31,406 nucleotides of DNA, taken from RGIG3528 sp045629005. GTDB taxonomy: Bacteria > Bacillota > Clostridia > Lachnospirales > Lachnospiraceae. Positions 22,588 through 31,268 of the stretch are shown here, in pieces. Where the stretch lies: positions 1 to 31,406 of the forward strand of contig JAZQQJ010000005.1 in the NCBI GenBank assembly GCA_045629005.1, in the 5' to 3' direction. The notes beneath the pieces are model-generated. The model was not told the DNA's origin and did no database searches. It worked only from the letters and a program-made list of their open reading frames with translations. The position numbers and the translations under genes were made by a program. Positions within the stretch are counted from its first letter, which is position 1. Each line of letters opens with the position of its first letter.

Positions 22588-23514
22588 TTATTTAAGTTTA
22601 ATATTTTTGAAAAGGCTTGCCATTGTAGCAGGCTCATCATCACCGTAACTGTATGTTGCTGCAGGAACTTCTTCTATTTCTTCTTCAACCTCTTCACGCT
22701 CATTAACAGCCTTAATTGAAAGAGAAATCTTGCCTTCCTTTGTATCGATTATCTTAACATTTACCTTCTGACCGAGTTCAAGCACTTCTTTAGGAGACTT
22801 AATACGCTTGTCGCAAATCTGAGAAACGTGGCAAAGTCCCTGAAGTCCCTTTCCGATTGTAATGAAAGCTCCATATTGCTCTATGCGGTCAACTGTGCCT
22901 TCGACAACAGTGCCTATAGGAAGCATTGCAATACGGGAGTTTCTCTCATCAACTTCCTTCTGTTTGAGAATATCCTTGGCCGAAAGAACAAGCTTTTTGT
23001 CTTCCTCGTCTACATTTACAACGATAACATCCAGCGTTTTTCCAACATATTCTTCCGGTCTTTCAACATATTCAAGAGCAAGCTTTGAAGAAGGAATAAA
23101 TGCGCGAATACCCTCGAGATATGTAATTACGCCAGAGTTTGTTGCCTCGTTAATTTTCACGCTTGCAACGCTCTTTTCCTGCATCATCGTACGAAGCTTG
23201 TCCCACGCAAGAATGTCATCTGCCTGCTTCGTGGAAAGAAGAATGTTACCGTTTCTGTCCTCGCGGAGCACGATTGCACTCATTTCATCACCAATGTGCA
23301 CATCACCCTTTATAGAAAAACGGGGGTCATTGCTAAGCTCGTCAATTTTAATAATTCCCTCTGCATATGCATTCAGGTCCAAAGTTACTTCAGTATCACT
23401 TATTCCTATAACCATACCTTTAACGATATCACCGGGAAGCATCTGCTTACAGCCTGCATTGATTGCACGCTCAAAATCTTCCATTGTCATATCCATATTT
23501 TCATTCTCTGCCAT
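22588..23514 (-). CDS. three-S1-domain RNA-binding protein (ribosomal S1-like)
   Basis: This protein of about 308 residues contains three S1 OB-fold repeats: PGDIVKGMVIGISDTEVTLDL (first), SVKINEATNSGVITYLEGIRAFIPSSK (second) and GTVVEGTVDRIEQYGAFITIGKGLQGLCHVSQI (third, the most canonical). An acidic stretch (REEVEEEIEEVP) and a short tail follow. It is shorter than Escherichia coli S1 (six repeats) and resembles the short S1 homologues of Firmicutes that bind mRNA or ribosomes. I prefer the ATG at 23514 since AGGAG lies 8 bp before it; the frame is open to 23535. It is the first gene of a three-gene operon with a good promoter. Confidence 0.88.
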   Translation of the reverse strand: MAENENMDMTMEDFERAINAGCKQMLPGDIVKGMVIGISDTEVTLDLNAYAEGIIKIDELSNDPRFSIKGDVHIGDEMSAIVLREDRNGNILLSTKQADDILAWDKLRTMMQEKSVASVKINEATNSGVITYLEGIRAFIPSSKLALEYVERPEEYVGKTLDVIVVNVDEEDKKLVLSAKDILKQKEVDERNSRIAMLPIGTVVEGTVDRIEQYGAFITIGKGLQGLCHVSQICDKRIKSPKEVLELGQKVNVKIIDTKEGKISLSIKAVNEREEVEEEIEEVPAATYSYGDDEPATMASLFKNIKLK

Positions 23515-23599
23515 TTTCATATCTCCTGTCTTCATTATTTTCAGTCACTCCACGACCTCTACGTGCAAGTAACGATTGAATAACAATCCACGGCTGTAC

Positions 23600-23628
23600 A
23601 TTGTAAACCAAAAACACCATATTTGCAA
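23600..23628 (-). promoter_or_regulatory. sigma-A promoter of the S1/phosphatase/NifX-FKBP operon
   Basis: On the minus strand TTGCAA (23623-23628), 17-bp spacer and TACAAT (23600-23605), about 85 bp upstream of the S1 protein start. Confidence 0.7.
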
Positions 23629-23663
23629 ATTCAAGTCACCGTTAAGGCTAATCTACGCAAACT

Positions 23664-24473
23664 CTATTGCTGTCCACGCTTATAAAAAAACGCATACTGT
23701 TGCATAATTCCTGCCGCTTCGCCGTATTTCGGAAAGGGATTCCCGCCGCAATAGTCCTCTTCCATAATCTTTTTAACCCACGTATCAACAGGCACGGAGG
23801 CAGTACGATGATATGCAAAGAGCATTACGCAGTTCGCAACCTTGTCTCCTACGCCTTTCACTGTTTTCAGCGTTTCGCGAAGTTCATCATCGTTCAAACC
23901 GCACAACTCATCCAATATAAGTTCTTTTTTATATACTTTTTCTGCCGCATCCCGGATATACGGAAGTCTGTAGCCAAGACCGCATGCGGAAAGCTTTGCC
24001 TCATCTGCTTCGAAAAGTTCCTTCGGAGTCGGGAAGGCATAAAATCCGTCCTTCTTTTTTCCAAAACTCTCGCAAAGCTTTTCAATGCATGATTTTATTG
24101 CAGGAATGCTTTTTCTTTGTGAAATAATAAACGAAATGAGCATCTCCCATTTATTCTGACGAAGAATGCGAATTCCGCGGCCTTCCTCGCACGCTTTCAT
24201 CATAAAGCAGTCATTATGCTTTGACGCTTCTTTACGCACTTTTGAGTAATTACATTCAAAATCAAAGTATTTATGCCAGTAAGTGTTCCATTCTTCCTCC
24301 GAAACGCTCACTTCGTACTCGATGCAAGCACCCGGAACCGGGTTAATCTCACACTTTTTATCTTCCGCAATAAAACAAAAAGAGCCGTCTTCCGCTCCCG
24401 GGTTCGCCCGGAAACACTGGCCGCTCTCAGCAATTCTTTTTATGTTGAAATCGTCCTTAACAGTTACTATCAT
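23664..24473 (-). CDS. 8-oxoguanine-type DNA glycosylase/AP lyase (HhH-GPD)
   Basis: This 269-residue protein has the OGG-like layout: an N-terminal beta domain (NIKRIAESGQCFRA), then a helix-hairpin-helix core. The likely catalytic lysine is in SQRKSIPAI, the hairpin is VKGVGDKVANCVMLF and the essential aspartate follows in VPVDTWVKKI. This fits bacterial 8-oxoguanine glycosylases that remove oxidised guanine from DNA. Its ATG overlaps the stop of the anion transporter as ATGA, so the two are coupled, an unexpected pairing. No terminator is visible after the stop. Assignment to OGG rather than 3-methyladenine glycosylase rests on the lysine and the N-terminal domain. Confidence 0.87.
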   Translation of the reverse strand: MIVTVKDDFNIKRIAESGQCFRANPGAEDGSFCFIAEDKKCEINPVPGACIEYEVSVSEEEWNTYWHKYFDFECNYSKVRKEASKHNDCFMMKACEEGRGIRILRQNKWEMLISFIISQRKSIPAIKSCIEKLCESFGKKKDGFYAFPTPKELFEADEAKLSACGLGYRLPYIRDAAEKVYKKELILDELCGLNDDELRETLKTVKGVGDKVANCVMLFAYHRTASVPVDTWVKKIMEEDYCGGNPFPKYGEAAGIMQQYAFFYKRGQQ

Positions 24474-25621
24474 ATCAGCCTCTCTACAATGTACAGGACG
24501 ATTATAAACAATACATTGAGGAGTGTAAACAGCCCGAAATATTTTTTTACAGCTACTGAATCATTGTGTCTTCTGAACTCTGTAAATGTAATAAGGCTGG
24601 CAAGCGAAGCAATCAACGTGCCGCAGCCTCCGATATTTACAGCAGGAAGAAGGCTGGAATAATCTGTTGTGAAATGACTCAAAAGCACAGCAGAAGGAAC
24701 ATTACTTATACACTGGCAGGAAAGAATGCCAAACAACAATGTGTTCTTCGGGAGAAGATATCCGAAAAGATTGTTTACCGCATCAATTCTTGCAAGATTT
24801 CCGCTGAACACAAAGAATGCACAAAACGTTAAAAGCAACGGATAATTTACGTCCTTCAGAGCTTTCTTATCAAGGAAGAACAGTGCAATAATAACCACAA
24901 CTGTTCCGATTATGTAATTTACCACTCTGAAAACAATGAGAATACTGAATACGAACAATACAGAATAAATAACAGTAAGCTTAACATTCAGCTTGTAATC
25001 ATCATCCTTCTTAAGTTCAAGTTCAGTAGGCTTAACAAAAAAGCAGATGCCGATAATCATCAGCGTTGCTGCAAGAAACGGCGGGAACATAATCTGCATG
25101 AACTCCACAGTTCCAATATTGTAATAAGCATAGAGATAAAGATTCTGAGGATTGCCGAAGGGTGTGAGCATTCCTCCGAGGTTTGCAGCAATGTTCTGCA
25201 TAATGAAGACAAATGCCATTGCCTTTTTATTATCAGTTTTATCAAGTACAAAAAATCCAAGCGGAAGGAATGTAAGAAGCGCCATATCATTCGCAAGGAG
25301 CATCGATCCGACGAAAGTTATTGCAACAAGTGCAAGCGTTGCATTACGAAGATTATGAAGCTTTATGATAATGTTCTTGGAAATGATTTCAAATACATGT
25401 ATATGCGAAAAAGCACCAACAACCGCAAGCGTGCAAAAAAGCGTAGCCAGTGTGCGGAAGTTGAAATAATCGAGATACTTTGCATCGGGCGGAATAATGC
25501 AGCATGTTATGAGCATTGCAACTATTGCAACACAAAGAACAACCTGTGAACGTGCAAAATCCACAAGCTTATGAAAGCCGTTCCAATGTCTGTTATTGTG
25601 TTGTAACGCAATGGTTGTCAT
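24470..25621 (-). CDS. IT-superfamily anion transporter (ArsB/citrate-like)
   Basis: This 383-residue membrane protein has about ten helices and the hallmarks of the ion transporter superfamily: ANDMALLTFLPLGFFVLDKT and LGGMLTPFGNPQNLYLY, with the GNPQN hairpin repeated as SNVPSAVLLSHF in the second half. Members carry dicarboxylates, citrate, arsenite or Na+; which one cannot be decided. The reading frame opens with TTG at 25630, but the ATG at 25621 behind AGGAG (10 bp) is preferred. It is coupled to the DNA glycosylase gene by ATGA. It lies 50 bp after the flotillin terminator; I see no convincing promoter between them. Confidence 0.82.
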   Translation of the reverse strand: MTTIALQHNNRHWNGFHKLVDFARSQVVLCVAIVAMLITCCIIPPDAKYLDYFNFRTLATLFCTLAVVGAFSHIHVFEIISKNIIIKLHNLRNATLALVAITFVGSMLLANDMALLTFLPLGFFVLDKTDNKKAMAFVFIMQNIAANLGGMLTPFGNPQNLYLYAYYNIGTVEFMQIMFPPFLAATLMIIGICFFVKPTELELKKDDDYKLNVKLTVIYSVLFVFSILIVFRVVNYIIGTVVVIIALFFLDKKALKDVNYPLLLTFCAFFVFSGNLARIDAVNNLFGYLLPKNTLLFGILSCQCISNVPSAVLLSHFTTDYSSLLPAVNIGGCGTLIASLASLITFTEFRRHNDSVAVKKYFGLFTLLNVLFIIVLYIVERLI

Positions 25622-25671
25622 TATGAGCAAACTCCTGCTAATCGCCTGTTTGAAACTACTTGTAATTCAAT

Positions 25672-25715
25672 AAAAAAAAGAAAAACACAAGGCAGGATTA
25701 TGAACCTGCCTTGTG
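25672..25715 (-). terminator. intrinsic terminator after the flotillin-like gene
   Basis: CACAAGGCAGG/CCTGCCTTGTG form a perfect 11-bp stem (25686-25715); minus-strand transcripts then meet TTTTTCTTTTTTTT. Confidence 0.95.
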
Positions 25716-25758
25716 CGTTTGTCAATAAAAATATCGAAATATTTAGGTTAATTACCGA

Positions 25759-27261
25759 TTATGCGAGTTCTTCAGGCTTAACGTTTACGTTAACGCTTGC
25801 TGCATTCTCAAGACCGGAAACATTGATGTTCTTGTTAACCTTTGCATCGTATGTCTCTGCTTTCATGATTTCGGTAATATCAAGACCTGTTGTCTGCTTG
25901 ATGGACTCGATTGTCTTTGCAAGAACTGCAGGAACGTAGTCGCCCATGGAAGCAACACCGCCGTTGCCGTTGCCGGAATCAATGATTGTAACCTTATCGA
26001 TGGAGTTAAGAGGCTCAGCGATAGCCTTCGCCATATCAGGAAGAGCGTTAACAATCATTTCCATCATAGCTGCCTGACCGTATTTCTTCATAGCTTCAGC
26101 CTTCTTGTCGATAGCTTCTGCTTCTGCAATACCCTTAGCCCTTGTAGCTTCTGCTTCGGCTTCACCGAGAGCCTTGATACCTTCGGCTTCTTTTATCTTA
26201 GCGAACATATCAGCTTCGGCAACTGCCTTGCGGGCTTCAGCTGCTTTTTCTCTTTCAAACTTCTCTGCTTCAGCCTTTTTCTGTCTCTCGAAGAGCTCAG
26301 CTTCGGCTCTCTGCTGTCTTGCGAACTTCTCAGCTTCAGCTTTCTTCTTAATTTCAGCTTCGAGAGTCTGCTCTGTAACGGAAACTTCCTTCTGCTTGAG
26401 TTCAATCTCACGTTCCTGACGTGCGATGTTAGCGTTAGCTGTTGTAATTTCGATTGTTTTACGCTGCTCTTCCTTCTGGATTTCGTAAGCTGCGTCTGCT
26501 TCAGCCTTCTTTACGTCGGCTGCTTTCTTAAGTTCTGCCTGCTTAATAGCGAGGTCTGTCTGTCTCTCTGCAATAGCTGTTTCGGATTCAATCTTAGCAT
26601 CGTTTGCAAGCTTCTTAGCTTCTGCTTCAGCGATTGCAACTTCCTTGTCGGCATTAGCCTTGGCAATGGAAGCGTCCTTCTGAATCTTTGACATGTTGTC
26701 CTGACCAAGTGCAGGAATGAGACCCTTTTCATCTTCGATCTTCTGGATGTTACAAGAGATGATCTTGATACCGAGAGCGTTCATATCGGACTGAGCCTTT
26801 TCCTGAACCTCATCACCGAATTTCTTACGGTCTGTACAAAGAACTCTCAGGTCAACAGTACCGATGATTTCACGCATGTTACCCTGAAGGGAATCTGTAA
26901 GAGCCTGGCAAATCTTTTCCTCACCCATGTTAAGGAAGTTTTTCATTGCAAGCTTGATGCCGTCTTTATCGGTCATGACACGAACCTTAGCAACTGCGTC
27001 AATGTCAACGCCGATGAAGTCCTGTGTCGGAATGTAACCATTTGTTTTAATATCTACGGTAATCTGCTTTAAGAGAAGTGCGTCCTTTCTTTCAAGGAAA
27101 GGAATCTTGATGCCTGCGCGTCCGATGAGAACCTTAGGCTCTTTCTTAATACCTGAAATGATGTAAGCAATATCCGGCGGAGCCTTTACATAGCCACTGG
27201 CTAAGATGATGAGAAGAAGGATAGCCGCTGCTACAATAACGTAGATGTACCAATTATCCAT
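25759..27261 (-). CDS. flotillin-like SPFH-domain membrane protein
   Basis: This 500-residue protein has one N-terminal membrane helix (YIYVIVAAAILLLIILASGY, residues 5-24), an SPFH domain up to about residue 200 (PPDIAYIISG, VLIGRAGIKIPFLERKD, VDIKTNGYIPTQDFIGVDIDAVAKV), and a long Ala/Glu/Lys-rich coiled coil (about 190-400, repeated KAEAEKFERQ-type units) before a globular end. Flotillins organise membrane microdomains and help membrane protein assembly. I use the ATG at 27261, 6 bp after AAGGAGG, not the open frame to 27294. It appears monocistronic, with a strong terminator; NfeD, a frequent partner, is absent here. Confidence 0.92.
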   Translation of the reverse strand: MDNWYIYVIVAAAILLLIILASGYVKAPPDIAYIISGIKKEPKVLIGRAGIKIPFLERKDALLLKQITVDIKTNGYIPTQDFIGVDIDAVAKVRVMTDKDGIKLAMKNFLNMGEEKICQALTDSLQGNMREIIGTVDLRVLCTDRKKFGDEVQEKAQSDMNALGIKIISCNIQKIEDEKGLIPALGQDNMSKIQKDASIAKANADKEVAIAEAEAKKLANDAKIESETAIAERQTDLAIKQAELKKAADVKKAEADAAYEIQKEEQRKTIEITTANANIARQEREIELKQKEVSVTEQTLEAEIKKKAEAEKFARQQRAEAELFERQKKAEAEKFEREKAAEARKAVAEADMFAKIKEAEGIKALGEAEAEATRAKGIAEAEAIDKKAEAMKKYGQAAMMEMIVNALPDMAKAIAEPLNSIDKVTIIDSGNGNGGVASMGDYVPAVLAKTIESIKQTTGLDITEIMKAETYDAKVNKNINVSGLENAASVNVNVKPEELA

Positions 27262-27425
27262 AAGAACCTCCTTATAATTTGCAGTGCGCCCCATGCGCTG
27301 TCTGCTTTGATTGTCTATATATTAACATACTTTTTTACGATGATAAAGTGCTACAATCGCAAAATAAGCTGATAAAAGCACTTCAAAAAGAAAAATAAGC
27401 ACAAAATCTGCAGGTTAATAGCAAT

Positions 27426-28649
27426 TTAGTTTGTTTTTGCAAGGCCTGTAAGAATGTCTGTGCACTTCTCAAGTGCCTGGACAGTAATATATTCAAAACG
27501 TCCGTGATAGTTTGCACCGCCTGTGCAAAGGTTCGGGCAGGGAAGTCCCATGTAGGAAAGTCTTGCTCCGTCCGTGCCTCCGCGGATTGCACAGATTTTA
27601 GGTGTTACGCCCAAATCCTCCATAACCTTCTTTGCATTGTCGATAAGGAACATGTGCGGCTCAATCATCTTTTTCATATTAGAATATGAATCAGTAATCT
27701 CTGCTGTAAAAGTTCCTTCTCCGTAAACACTGTTTAAATATGTAACAGCGCTTCTGACAACTGCCTTCTTTTCTTCAAGCTTTTTGTCATCGTGATCTCT
27801 TAAAATGTAATGAAGTCTGCAGTTTTCGACATCTCCTTCAATATAATTAAGATGATAGAAGCCTTCATAGCCTTCAGTATGCTCAGGCACCTGCTCTGCG
27901 GGAAGCATTGAGTTAAGCTGCATTCCGAGAGTAATGGCATTTTTCATGACATTCTTTGCTGAGCCCGGATGAACACTTCTGCCTTTAACGGTAAGCTTTA
28001 ATGCCGCAGCGTTAAAGTTCTCGTATTCAATTTCACCGACTGCGCCGCCATCAACAGTATATGCATAGTCTGCATTAAAACCTTCAACATCAAAGAAATC
28101 AACACCTCTGCCCACTTCTTCATCGGGAGTGAAGCCTATGCGGATTGTACCATGCTTTATTGACGAATCATTGATAAGGCGCTCCGCCATTGCCATAATT
28201 TCCGCAACACCGGCTTTGTCATCGGCGCCGAGAAGCGTTGTTCCGTCGGTAACTATAAGGTCTTCACCGATTCTTGTAAGAAGATCGGGGTATTCTTCCG
28301 CATCCATTTTAATGCCAAGTTCTTTATTAAGCGTTACAACGCCACCATCATAGTTTTTAATAATCTGTGGTTTAACATCCTTGCCGCTGACAGCATCGCT
28401 TGTGTCCATATGTGCAATAAAACCGAGGGTAGGCGCTTTTACTCCTTCTGCAAGGTTTGAAGGGATTGTTGCATATACATAACAGTTGTCCGACATGCGA
28501 ACGTCCTCGGCACCGATATCCTTAAGTTCCTTAACGAGAAGCTTTGCGAGCTCAAACTGCTTAGCTGTACTGGGCACGCACTCAACGTCCTCCTGAGACT
28601 GCGTATCAAGCTTTACATAACGTAAAAATCTGTCTAAAACCGATTCCAT
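27426..28649 (-). CDS. pepT: peptidase T (tripeptide aminopeptidase)
   Basis: This 407-residue member of the M20 metallopeptidase family matches Escherichia coli PepT in length (408). Zinc ligands and catalytic residues are visible in order: GFIAHMDTSDAVSGKDVKP, LLGADDKAGVAEIMA, GFTPDEEVGRGVDFFDV, YTVDGGAVGEIEYENFNAA, and the C-terminal RGGTDGARLSYMGLPCPNLCTGGANYHG. It removes the N-terminal residue from tripeptides in the cytoplasm. I start it at the ATG at 28649, 7 bp after TGGAGG; a second ATG two codons upstream sits too close to the ribosome binding site. It stands alone between the flotillin gene and a divergent exported protein. Confidence 0.95.
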   Translation of the reverse strand: MESVLDRFLRYVKLDTQSQEDVECVPSTAKQFELAKLLVKELKDIGAEDVRMSDNCYVYATIPSNLAEGVKAPTLGFIAHMDTSDAVSGKDVKPQIIKNYDGGVVTLNKELGIKMDAEEYPDLLTRIGEDLIVTDGTTLLGADDKAGVAEIMAMAERLINDSSIKHGTIRIGFTPDEEVGRGVDFFDVEGFNADYAYTVDGGAVGEIEYENFNAAALKLTVKGRSVHPGSAKNVMKNAITLGMQLNSMLPAEQVPEHTEGYEGFYHLNYIEGDVENCRLHYILRDHDDKKLEEKKAVVRSAVTYLNSVYGEGTFTAEITDSYSNMKKMIEPHMFLIDNAKKVMEDLGVTPKICAIRGGTDGARLSYMGLPCPNLCTGGANYHGRFEYITVQALEKCTDILTGLAKTN

Positions 28650-28966
28650 GATCATACCTCCAGTTTTATGGTGTTAGTTACTTTTCATTTTACCGCGATT
28701 TCGTGCAGATTTCTACCTTCTATTTTTTCAAAACATTATTTTGTCTATCCGCCACATTGAAACATAACCACATCAAATAACAATATTTAAGGCAAATCCA
28801 ACAGAATAAACTACAAAAGTCTTATACTTTAAAAAACAAAAATAGAGAACTCCTGTGATTCTATTGCAAAATAGTATCTCAAGAGATAAAATTAATTTGT
28901 GTGCGTTGAATGAAACGCATCTTTTGATTTTGCGTGTAATTAACTGAATATCAAAGGAGAAACGTC
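28650..28966. other. intergenic region between divergent pepT and exported-protein genes
   Basis: This AT-rich stretch of about 320 bp holds the plus-strand promoter at 28864-28892. On the minus strand TAAAAT occurs near 28690, but without a convincing -35, so the pepT promoter is unresolved. I see no RNA gene or terminator in it. Confidence 0.6.
28864..28892 (+). promoter_or_regulatory. promoter of the Ig-like exported protein
   Basis: TTGCAA (28864-28869), 17-bp spacer, TAAAAT (28887-28892), about 75 bp upstream of the GTG start. Confidence 0.65.
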
Positions 28967-29839
28967 GTGAAAAATACATCTAAATTCATTACCACAGTAC
29001 TTATTATTGCTGTGATTACAGCATTTATTCCCGCAAGTCCGGCTTTTGCAGAGGATGACCCCCCGCTTCTTATCTCTACTCTTCTCATAGCACCGGCACC
29101 TGCAAAAAGCGTTTCGCTTGCACCTCAATATGCAACAAGTGCGGTTTCATCTCTTACGGCGCTTACATTAAGGCTTGATTCTGAAGGCTACGACCTTAAA
29201 TATTACGGCGTTTCGGATTACAAGACTCAGCTCAAAAACGGAACACTACTTTGGGTTTCTTCCGATTCAACAGTAGCTTCTGTTGATCAGAAGGGTGTTG
29301 TTAAGCCGGTTTCCGAAGGCACCTGCGAGATTTCTCTTCAGGTCGGAACAGGCGAGTATACTTGCATTCCTGTAGTCGTAACAGTTATTGACCCTTCAAA
29401 ACCTGCAGTTTCCACAACTCCAGTGGTTACCCCTGCTACAGAGCCTTCTGTTAAGCCTTCCACAGAGCCTTCCGCAACTCCTACCGTTCTTCCTGTTTCG
29501 GATGACGGAAGCGTTCTTGTTTATAAAATCGAGGACTCTGCATATAAGCGTTCACTCGAGGTTGTTGATACACTTACATATTCAGGGAGCCGCCCCGCAA
29601 CAGAGGCTGAATGGACAAATGTCATCGTAACACTTTTCCGCATTAAAATTTACGATCCTTGTAACAAAAAGACATATACCATAGACAAGGACAACCCGAT
29701 TCCTGAAAACTGGAGCGTTATTGCAATCAGGTATCATGAAGGTTCCGACCTCCTTAAGAGCATCGGTGTTATGGTTCCGTACAATTCAGCTTATACATAC
29801 CTTGAGTTTCCTGTCGAAATGCCCATTAATTTCAGATAA
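28967..29839 (+). CDS. exported protein with Ig-like (BIG2-type) domain
   Basis: This 290-residue protein begins with a Sec signal peptide (MKNTSKFITTVLIIAVITAFIPASPAFA, cut after AFA near residue 28). Residues 65-140 read as a bacterial Ig-like group 2 domain: LLWVSSDSTVASVDQKGVVKPVSEGTCEISLQVG then IPVVVTVID. A Pro/Thr/Ser stalk follows (about residues 145-175), then a C-terminal region of about 110 residues with no family I recognise. The start is GTG, 7 bp after AAAGGAG; no ATG fits the signal peptide. No sortase motif or membrane anchor is visible, so it may be released or bound non-covalently. Function is unknown. Confidence 0.82.
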   Translation: MKNTSKFITTVLIIAVITAFIPASPAFAEDDPPLLISTLLIAPAPAKSVSLAPQYATSAVSSLTALTLRLDSEGYDLKYYGVSDYKTQLKNGTLLWVSSDSTVASVDQKGVVKPVSEGTCEISLQVGTGEYTCIPVVVTVIDPSKPAVSTTPVVTPATEPSVKPSTEPSATPTVLPVSDDGSVLVYKIEDSAYKRSLEVVDTLTYSGSRPATEAEWTNVIVTLFRIKIYDPCNKKTYTIDKDNPIPENWSVIAIRYHEGSDLLKSIGVMVPYNSAYTYLEFPVEMPINFR

Positions 29840-29868
29840 TTTATGCCTTTCGCCAGCACTTATTCGTC

Positions 29869-29897
29869 TTGCTTTAAATCGCGTTTGGTAGTATAAT
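29869..29897 (+). promoter_or_regulatory. promoter of the FKBP-like lipoprotein
   Basis: TTGCTT (29869-29874), 17-bp spacer and a perfect TATAAT (29892-29897), about 40 bp upstream of the ATG. Confidence 0.75.
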
Positions 29898-29936
29898 ATC
29901 AACGTTTCGTAAGCTTTTTACAGAGAGGATTTACTA

Positions 29937-31232
29937 ATGAACAAATTCAGCAGAAAACTCGCTCTTGGAGCCGTTATAATTACTGTTTTTATATGCCTTG
30001 CAGCATGCAAAACACACGGTTCAAATACACCTACAAATACTCCTACCACCGGTCCTCTGGCCGTTGGCGACAATACACCTACACCTGTTCCTACTCAGGA
30101 TCCTAAACAAATGGATGAAGATAACAATGGTGGAGAAATTATTGGTGGCAAGACCAACACTCCGACCCCCACTCCGACTCCTGACCTTGGTATCGTCATT
30201 GAAACAAATCCGGACGAAGACCCCGCAGGTATAGAGCAGGTTCCTGTTGTTACAGCCGAACCCAGTAAGGAGGGACAGGTTTCCGAAACCGGAGAAGTTA
30301 AGAGCTTCTTTGTTGAAGTTGATGGTGTTAAGGTAGAGATTGCTCCTTATTATGGTCTCACGCTTCACCCCGCTTCAGATGATGACATCATTGCAGCCGT
30401 ATATGCAAAGCTTGCAACAGTTAACATCGAAAAGCCAAGCAACGACACGGCTAAAATGGGTGACTTTGTTAACATTAATTATTCCGCAAGTGTTAGAACC
30501 GACGAATTTGAAGACACCTACTTTGAAGACGATATTACCGGTCGTCTTGGAACAAGCGAATTTCCTTACGGCTTTGATGCAGCTATTGTCGGAACACGCG
30601 TAGGTGACGTTACATCCTGTAAGAACACATTCCCCGACAACTACGCTGATTCCCGCTATGCAGGAAAAACGGTAAACTTCACCATTACCATCAATTACAT
30701 CTACACCATCGGTCATCCGCAGTGTACAGATGAAGACGTTTCTGAATTCTTTGGCTATAATACGGCTTCCGAGTTTACTTCAGCTATCAGAAAAGAAGCA
30801 AACAGAAAGAGCTATGTTGATACTATTTCAACCTACCTTCTTAACAACTGTGAGCCTACAGGTATCAGTAAGAGCTTAATCAGCGAATACTCCGATTTCT
30901 TGTATCAGTATTACATCGATCAGGCAAACAACTACGCATATCTGTACGATTATGATACAGTCGCATGTCTTTATGATATGTTCGGCTTCTCGAGCCTTGA
31001 TGTACTCAGAAAGCAGACGGACGGCACCGCAAACTCTTCATATCAGTACTACTACATCCTCAGAGCAATTGCTCAGGATATGAAGATTAATCTCGACGAT
31101 ATTGACTACTCATACTACTTTAACCAGTACATCTCACAAATGGCACATGATTACAACGACTTCGAGTGCGATTACTTCATTTACCAGAACATCGTTTATG
31201 ACTTCATAATCGCAAACGCAAAGTTTGAATAA
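29937..31232 (+). CDS. lipoprotein with FKBP/trigger-factor-like isomerase fold
   Basis: This 431-residue lipoprotein has a signal peptide ending in ICLAAC (lipobox, Cys24), a Thr/Pro/Asp-rich stalk to about residue 120, and a folded part that resembles trigger factor without its ribosome-binding domain. The FKBP-like section runs from AKMGDFVNINYSASV through EFPYGFDAAIVGTRVGDVTSCKNTFP to VNFTITINYIY; a helical section follows (CTDEDVSEFFGYNTASEFTSAIRKEA onward) with many Tyr residues. It probably assists folding of exported proteins at the outer face of the membrane. AGAGAGGA lies before the ATG. No terminator is seen before the group II intron that begins 37 bp downstream. Confidence 0.85.
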   Translation: MNKFSRKLALGAVIITVFICLAACKTHGSNTPTNTPTTGPLAVGDNTPTPVPTQDPKQMDEDNNGGEIIGGKTNTPTPTPTPDLGIVIETNPDEDPAGIEQVPVVTAEPSKEGQVSETGEVKSFFVEVDGVKVEIAPYYGLTLHPASDDDIIAAVYAKLATVNIEKPSNDTAKMGDFVNINYSASVRTDEFEDTYFEDDITGRLGTSEFPYGFDAAIVGTRVGDVTSCKNTFPDNYADSRYAGKTVNFTITINYIYTIGHPQCTDEDVSEFFGYNTASEFTSAIRKEANRKSYVDTISTYLLNNCEPTGISKSLISEYSDFLYQYYIDQANNYAYLYDYDTVACLYDMFGFSSLDVLRKQTDGTANSSYQYYYILRAIAQDMKINLDDIDYSYYFNQYISQMAHDYNDFECDYFIYQNIVYDFIIANAKFE

Positions 31233-31268
31233 CATAATTATTTCCCACATTTCTCGAGATAATAACAA

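Noticed and set aside
22862..23572. 236-codon plus-strand frame
   Set aside because: It is the antisense shadow of the three-S1-domain gene, whose motifs are unmistakable.
26105..26419. Ala/Ser-rich plus-strand frame over the flotillin gene
   Set aside because: It mirrors the Ala/Glu/Lys coiled coil of the flotillin-like protein on the other strand; no promoter or ribosome binding site.
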